9,693 nucleotides of DNA, taken from positions 1 to 9,693 of the forward strand of contig JACQFG010000340.1 in the NCBI GenBank assembly GCA_016200155.1, written 5' to 3'. Positions 6,341 through 9,693 of this stretch are shown piece after piece. Made by a program: the position numbers and the translations under genes. Below the pieces are notes generated by a model. That model was given only the letters and a program-made list of their open reading frames with translations. It made no database searches and was not told the DNA's origin. Each line of letters opens with the position of its first letter. Within the stretch, counting starts at the first letter, position 1. This DNA is from Planctomycetota bacterium (GTDB taxonomy: Bacteria > Planctomycetota > Planctomycetia > Gemmatales > Gemmataceae).

Positions 6341-6970
6341 CTAGATTTGCCAGAGCAGGAAATTACTGATGCGCATTTCGCCCGCCGTTCGAATCAGCAA
6401 GTCGGGCTCCGGCATTCCGGCGGTGTATAGCGCGTTCGAAATCGTCTCCTCATCGATCGTGTCTGCCGGCGACTTTTCCGCCACGATGTGCCGGACCGCA
6501 TCGACGAGTTCGATTCGACCGCTGTAATTGATCGCCAGGCACAGCGTCATGCCGGTGTTCTTGGCGCTGACGCGGATGTTCTCGTCCATCTCGGCAAGAA
6601 CATAATCGGCCAACCCGTCGCGCCGGCCGATGACGGTGAAGCGGATGTTCTCGCGCATGATCTCTTCGCGTTCGCGGATCAGATACTCCTTGAGCAGGCC
6701 CATCAGGAACTCGATCTCGGCCTGCGGGCGTTTCCAGTTCTCGGTGCTGAAACAGTAGAGGGTGAGCTGTTCGATGCCGAGCCGACAGCATTCCTCGATG
6801 GTGCTGCGCACGCTCTGGACGCCCTGGAGATGGCCGTGAACGCGTTCCTTGCCTCGTTCCTGAGCCCAACGGCCGTTGCCGTCCATGATGATGGCGATAT
6901 GGCGCGGCAGCTTGGCGGGATCGAGGCCGGCATCGGCGAGGCGTTTCAGCGTATCAGGAGACAATTTCAT
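6341..6970 (-). CDS. uppS: Isoprenyl transferase (undecaprenyl diphosphate synthase), truncated by TAG
   Basis: UppS condenses isopentenyl diphosphate with farnesyl diphosphate to make the C55 lipid carrier for peptidoglycan, and is usually essential. The frame gives 209 residues and would give 248 with the tail, a normal length. Motifs are HIAIIMDGNGRWA (24-36, with the metal-binding D30), YCFSTENWKRP (72-82), INYSGRIELVDAVR (147-160) and LLIRTAGEMRISNFLLWQI (191-209). The frame then meets TAG (6341-6343) inside the QxxYxE motif, removing the conserved Glu (position 213 if read through) and the WPDF segment, needed for metal and substrate binding and dimer packing. The start at 6970 is preferred over the ATG at 6994, because the extra residues come from a decayed copy of the upstream Rpn-type gene. 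A weak GAGAG lies 8 nt upstream. As written, the protein is probably inactive; see the tail entry. Confidence 0.9.
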   Translation of the reverse strand: MKLSPDTLKRLADAGLDPAKLPRHIAIIMDGNGRWAQERGKERVHGHLQGVQSVRSTIEECCRLGIEQLTLYCFSTENWKRPQAEIEFLMGLLKEYLIREREEIMRENIRFTVIGRRDGLADYVLAEMDENIRVSAKNTGMTLCLAINYSGRIELVDAVRHIVAEKSPADTIDEETISNALYTAGMPEPDLLIRTAGEMRISNFLLWQI

Positions 6971-7022
6971 GAACTTTGCTCTCGCGAATGTCATGAACGT
7001 GCAACATGGCCCTGATCTCCAT
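6954..7022 (-). pseudogene. Fragment of a second Rpn-type gene
   Basis: A minus-strand frame bounded by stops reads MEIRAMLHVHDIRESKVHE. It matches residues 199-216 of the neighbouring intact Rpn-type protein (EIQAMLQVHDIRASKVYQ). At the DNA level, 6971-7020 aligns without gaps to 7215-7264 with 40 of 50 identical bases. The remnant sits in a different frame from the end of the intact gene and overlaps both that end and the uppS start. It is most simply the leftover of a tandem duplicate that was mostly deleted. It makes no functional protein. Confidence 0.75.
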
Positions 7023-7857
7023 TCATTTTTCCCTTGGCCTCTGCAATCACCTGCAGAACGAAGGCGATGTCCCGCTCCAACGCAGCGGCGATGTCCGCTG
7101 GAGGCATACCCTTCGCGGCCAACTTTAGGATTGCGAACGCGATACCTTCTTGGCGCCCCTCTTCGCGCCCCTCCTCGCGCCCCTCCACTCGCCCTTCGTC
7201 CCTGGCTTCCTGGTAAACCTTGCTCGCGCGAATGTCATGGACCTGCAGCATGGCTTGAATCTCCTTATGGCTCAAACGCGGCAATCGGTAGATGATCACC
7301 GTCTCGATCAATTCTATCAGATCGGCCCGCAATGCTTCATCCCCGGTTTCCGACTTTGTCCGGGCGATGAGGTCGCGCGCGGTCGCGGGCGCCTGCTCTT
7401 CCGATTGCCGCAGCAAGGAGAGGATCGACATGCCCAGGGGTGCATCGGCCGACTCGGGGAGTTCGTCCAGATAATAACGTCGGAGCAAGCCCGCATCCAG
7501 CAATGGCTGATAGGGCGCCAGCCCCACCGGTTCCAGGGATCGGTGCGCGAACAACACTACGCCGCAATACGGCTGTCCCGGGTCATGCTGCTTCAGATAG
7601 GTGTACGCCTTCACGCAAAGGTCCGCGAACACGCTCGGCAAGTTGTAAAACTGCACCTCCAAGAAGTACACCGGCAACCCAGCCTCTTTCGGCAGAAATA
7701 CGCCGTCGACGCGGTGCGAGGTCTCCTTGAATTCGAGCGCTTGATATTGATAACGAGCCGCCATTGCCTTGGCCGACTCGGCGGACATGCCGAGCAGCAG
7801 AAAGAATGTTTCCGGACTGGTCTCGAACAAGCGATAGAAGAGCGGGTCGGTAATCAT
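6991..7857 (-). CDS. Rpn/DUF2887-type PD-(D/E)XK nuclease-like protein
   Basis: A 288-residue protein resembling the DUF2887 branch of the Rpn/YhgA-like family, whose members carry a PD-(D/E)XK nuclease core and are often called putative transposases. The N-terminus (TDPLFYRLFETSPETFF, 3-19) is diagnostic. The nuclease core shows RVDGVFLP (49-56, D51) and VYFLEVQF (63-70, with E67 and Q69), then the PYCGVVLFAHRSLEP strand (96-110). A helical part follows, then an EGRxEGRE repeat (221-236), a feature common in this family, and a helix-turn-helix-like end (LKLAAKGMPPADIAAALERD). Experimentally studied Rpn proteins promote recombination in E. coli; any role here is inference. It starts 15 nt after the purA stop with no ribosome site, so it may be translated by coupling. 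Its last residues (MNGDQGHVARS) run into the remnant of a second copy, so the original end may have been replaced. Confidence 0.85.
   Translation of the reverse strand: MITDPLFYRLFETSPETFFLLLGMSAESAKAMAARYQYQALEFKETSHRVDGVFLPKEAGLPVYFLEVQFYNLPSVFADLCVKAYTYLKQHDPGQPYCGVVLFAHRSLEPVGLAPYQPLLDAGLLRRYYLDELPESADAPLGMSILSLLRQSEEQAPATARDLIARTKSETGDEALRADLIELIETVIIYRLPRLSHKEIQAMLQVHDIRASKVYQEARDEGRVEGREEGREEGRQEGIAFAILKLAAKGMPPADIAAALERDIAFVLQVIAEAKGKMNGDQGHVARS
7150..7197. repeat. Four 12-bp tandem repeats within the Rpn-type gene
   Basis: Four units related to ttcgcgcccctc run in tandem (7150-7161, 7162-7173, 7174-7185, 7186-7197), the last more diverged. On the minus strand they encode EGRV, EGRE, EGRE and EGRQ (residues 221-236). 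Because the unit is a multiple of three, copy number can change without a frameshift, a likely source of length variation between strains. Confidence 0.8.
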
Positions 7858-7872
7858 TGCGGGTATTCGGCA

Positions 7873-9162
7873 TCAACGCATCAAAATGGTCTGTACCCGA
7901 TCGGGGCCGACCGACACGATACTCACCGGCAATTGTAACAGCTCGGCGATTCGGTCGACATAGCGCCGCGCATTGCCCGGCAGGTCGCCCGGCTTGCGGA
8001 CCGCGGAAATGTCGGTCTTCCAGCCCGGCAACGTCTCATAGACCGGCTTGCAGCGTTCCAGCAAGAAGGCATCGCCGGGGTAATCGTCGAGGCGTTGCCG
8101 ATCCTGCTCGTACGCGGTGCAGATCTTGAGTTCGTCGAGGGCGCTGAGGACGTCGAGGAGCATGATGGTGACCTCGTCGATGCCGCCGAGCATCGCCGTG
8201 TGGCGAAGGGCGACGAGGTCGAGCCAGCCGCAGCGTCGGGGCCGGCCGGTGACGGTGCCGTACTCACGGCCGATCTTGCGGATGGTTTCGCCGATGCCGG
8301 TCGGGCCGTCGTCAAGTTCGGTGGGGAAGGGCCCCTTGCCGACGCGGGAGGTGTAGGCCTTGATGACGCCGATGTTGCGCGTCAGATATTTCGCAGGCAC
8401 GCCGGAACCGCTCCAGATGCCGGTGGTCGATGTGTTCGAACTCGTCACATAGGGATACGTGCCGTGATCGACGTCGAGCAGGCTGCCCTGGGCGCCTTCG
8501 AACAGGATGCGCTTGCCCTGCTTGATCGCCTGATGCAGCAAAGCGACCGAGTCTTGGATATGCGGCCGCATCGTTTCTGCGTAGCCGAGGTATTCATCGC
8601 AAAGAGCGTCGGGCTCGAAATGCTTGGCATCGCGGGACAGGGCCTTGAGGATGAGGTTTTTTCGCGGCACGATGACGCGCAGGCGTTCGCGCAGATATTC
8701 GGGGTGGAGCAGGTCGCCGACGCGAATGCCGTTGGAGCGCGAGACCTTGTCCTGATAGCACGGCCCGATGCCGCGGCCGGTGGTGCCGATGGCGGAGGCG
8801 GCGCCTTGTTCGATGACGCGCTCTTCTTCGCCGTGGTACGGGAAGATCAGATGGGCGTGATTGCTGACGATGAGGTTTTCGCCGACGGGAATGCCGGCGT
8901 CGCGCAGGTTCTTGACCTCTTCGAGAAAGCGGACCGGATTGACGACGACGCCGTTGCCGATGACGGCCTGCAGATGCGGGCTGAGGACGCCGGTCGGCAA
9001 CAGCGAGAGCTTGTAGGTTTTGCCGTCGCGGACGATGGTGTGCCCGGCATTGGCGCCGCCGTTGTAGCGAACGACGATGTGATGGTCGAACGAAAGCAGA
9101 TCGACGATCTTGCCCTTGGCCTCGTCGCCCCACTGCAGGCCGACGACACTCGTGGAGGCCAT
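7873..9162 (-). CDS. purA: Adenylosuccinate synthetase
   Basis: A 429-residue protein, the standard length, catalysing the GTP-dependent condensation of IMP with aspartate, the first committed step to AMP, in the cytoplasm. Motifs appear in order: GLQWGDEAKGKIVDLL (8-23, with the catalytic Asp13), GGANAGHTIV (35-44, catalytic His41), GTTGRGIGPCYQDK (126-139), ILFEGAQGSLLDVDHGTYPY (IMP-binding segment), SRVGKGPFPTE, TVTGRPRRCGWLD, and VGPDRVQTIL near the end. The P-loop has Ala where E. coli has Gly in GDEGKGK; I recall the same form in other planctomycetes. The start at 9162 is preferred over upstream in-frame codons because GAGG lies 5 nt before it and the family begins here; the extra 60 upstream codons cover promoter and palindrome sequence. 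It heads the minus-strand run and is followed after 15 nt by the Rpn-type gene. Confidence 0.97.
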   Translation of the reverse strand: MASTSVVGLQWGDEAKGKIVDLLSFDHHIVVRYNGGANAGHTIVRDGKTYKLSLLPTGVLSPHLQAVIGNGVVVNPVRFLEEVKNLRDAGIPVGENLIVSNHAHLIFPYHGEEERVIEQGAASAIGTTGRGIGPCYQDKVSRSNGIRVGDLLHPEYLRERLRVIVPRKNLILKALSRDAKHFEPDALCDEYLGYAETMRPHIQDSVALLHQAIKQGKRILFEGAQGSLLDVDHGTYPYVTSSNTSTTGIWSGSGVPAKYLTRNIGVIKAYTSRVGKGPFPTELDDGPTGIGETIRKIGREYGTVTGRPRRCGWLDLVALRHTAMLGGIDEVTIMLLDVLSALDELKICTAYEQDRQRLDDYPGDAFLLERCKPVYETLPGWKTDISAVRKPGDLPGNARRYVDRIAELLQLPVSIVSVGPDRVQTILMR

Positions 9163-9167
9163 GCGAA

Positions 9168-9208
9168 CCTCATGCGAACGGGTGCGGTTTCCCCAAACGC
9201 TAAGTATA
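9168..9208 (-). promoter_or_regulatory. Possible -10 box and ribosome site of purA
   Basis: Read on the minus strand, TATACT (9208-9203) is a good -10 candidate about 40 bp before the purA start, and GAGG (9171-9168) lies 5 nt before it. I see no convincing -35 hexamer at 16-18 bp; the best-placed sequence is TCGCCG. The palindrome at 9228-9288 lies directly upstream of the proposed -10 region. Confidence 0.4.
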
Positions 9209-9227
9209 AGCGGTCTGGGGATCATCG

Positions 9228-9288
9228 GCGAGCCGGGAGCGTGAGCGACTGGAGGGGCAAGCTCCGGTCGCTCACGCTCTCGGCTCGC
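9228..9288. repeat. Long REP-like palindrome between divergent genes
   Basis: Two 27-bp arms, 9228-9254 (gcgagccgggagcgtgagcg and on) and 9262-9288, pair with two mismatches around a 7-nt loop. This GAGCCGGGAGCGTSAGCGACYGGAG type of unit is one I recall as a frequent dispersed repeat of planctomycetes. It lies between the proposed promoters of purA (minus) and the HEAT-repeat gene (plus), where a terminator would have no obvious job, so it is more likely a REP-like mobile or structural element than a terminator. Confidence 0.85.
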
Positions 9289-9306
9289 TGAAAACTGGTT
9301 GGAACC

Positions 9307-9336
9307 TTGGAGTCTGACCGTCTTTTCTTGTAAAAT
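9307..9336 (+). promoter_or_regulatory. Possible promoter of the HEAT-repeat gene
   Basis: TTGGAG (9307-9312) and TAAAAT (9331-9336) are 18 bp apart. The -10 box matches five of six consensus bases, the -35 box only three. It would give a leader of about 35 nt before the ATG at 9378. Confidence 0.35.
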
Positions 9337-9363
9337 GCCCATTGCATCCGCGCACGATTTACC

Positions 9364-9370
9364 GGGAGGA
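9364..9370 (+). promoter_or_regulatory. Shine-Dalgarno site of the HEAT-repeat gene
   Basis: GGGAGGA lies 7 nt before the ATG at 9378, the strongest ribosome site in the window; it fixes the start of the partial gene. Confidence 0.75.
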
Positions 9371-9377
9371 CGTTCCC

Positions 9378-9693
9378 ATGCTTCGCACCATCACGCTCCT
9401 GTTCACTCTGCTTCTGCTTGCCTCCGGTCCGATCCATGGGCAGCAGAAGGACCCGCTGGACGAACCGGTGCTGAAAAAGACGGTCGGCGAGTGGATCAAG
9501 ATCCTGCGCACGCACGAGGATCCGAAGTTCCGCAAGGTCGCGATCCTCGCTCTGGACATCAGCAATACCGGCGGCCGATCGGGCTTGCCGGCGTTGCTCG
9601 ATTGCATCGAGAAGGACAAGGACGCGGGCGTGCGCCGGGACGCGGTCATGCTGCTGGGCCGGCTTGGCCCGGAGACGCGCGGCGCGATCAAGG
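9378..9693 (+). CDS. Exported HEAT-repeat protein, 5' part (3' end outside window)
   Basis: An ATG with a strong ribosome site opens a frame that runs to the window end (105 residues visible). Residues 1-21 form a signal peptide: a short basic start (MLRT), a hydrophobic core (ITLLFTLLLLA) and a likely cleavage after about residue 21 (SGPIHG before QQKD). The mature part has helical repeats: RTHEDPKFRKVAILALDISN and GLPALLDCIEKDKDAGVRRD, followed by AVMLLGRLGPETRGAIK. The pattern DxxVRxxAxxxLGxLG, in pairs of about 35-40 residues, is that of HEAT or PBS-lyase HEAT repeats, which act as protein-binding scaffolds. The protein is predicted to act outside the cytoplasm. Its partner cannot be told from the visible part. 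It diverges from purA. Confidence 0.7.
   Translation, partial: MLRTITLLFTLLLLASGPIHGQQKDPLDEPVLKKTVGEWIKILRTHEDPKFRKVAILALDISNTGGRSGLPALLDCIEKDKDAGVRRDAVMLLGRLGPETRGAIK

Noticed and set aside
6341..6343. General reassignment of TAG as a sense codon
   Set aside because: The cdsA gene in the same window ends at TAG at its expected length, and reading through would carry it into phoH. One readthrough site cannot support a changed code.
7155..7200. Short tandem repeats as a possible CRISPR array
   Set aside because: The 12-bp units have no spacers and encode an in-frame EGRE repeat in the Rpn-type protein.
8095..9291. Long plus-strand open frame (398 codons) opposite purA
   Set aside because: It is antisense to an intact, unmistakable purA, with low-complexity Ala/Asp/Gly/Val composition.
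9163..9342. Possible 60-residue N-terminal extension of PurA
   Set aside because: It would translate the promoter region and the palindrome; the family start and a GAGG site both support 9162.

Overview
This window looks like chromosomal DNA from a planctomycete-type bacterium (inference). The evidence is GC-rich codon use, a planctomycete-flavoured CdsA signature and PurA P-loop, a degenerate secretin-like protein next to housekeeping genes, and several intergenic palindromes of a kind I recall as scattered through planctomycete genomes. No database search was possible.

Layout. The left edge (2-1378, +) is the 3' part of a secretin-like gene. It converges on a small minus-strand toxin-antitoxin-like pair: a PemK/MazF-family toxin (1407-1760) and a Phd/YefM-like antitoxin (1979-2266), with an unusually long 218-bp spacer between them. 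Next comes a minus-strand housekeeping run, in transcription order: purA (9162-7873), a DUF2887/Rpn-type PD-(D/E)XK gene (7857-6991), uppS (from 6970), cdsA (6100-5237), a phoH/ybeZ-like gene (5187-4228) and a pgpH-like 7TM-HD phosphodiesterase (4061-2310). The right edge (9378-9693, +) is the 5' part of an exported HEAT-repeat protein, divergent from purA.

Function. The block combines AMP synthesis (PurA), undecaprenyl carrier and CDP-diacylglycerol supply for the envelope (UppS, CdsA), a PhoH-family RNA-linked ATPase, and turnover of a cyclic dinucleotide, probably c-di-AMP (PgpH). The phoH-pgpH pair normally precedes ybeY; here the toxin-antitoxin pair lies where ybeY would be.

Oddities. 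The uppS frame is cut by an in-frame TAG in its conserved C-terminal motif, and the missing 38 residues follow intact in the same frame. A 50-bp stretch beside the uppS start is a decayed second copy of part of the neighbouring Rpn-type gene. The PhoH Walker A motif reads GPAGTRKT, with Arg where Gly is expected. The PgpH ectodomain is strikingly short. Four intergenic gaps carry long imperfect inverted repeats, one of which supplies the stop codon of cdsA. I see no tRNA, rRNA or CRISPR array, and no gene-free stretch longer than about 220 bases.
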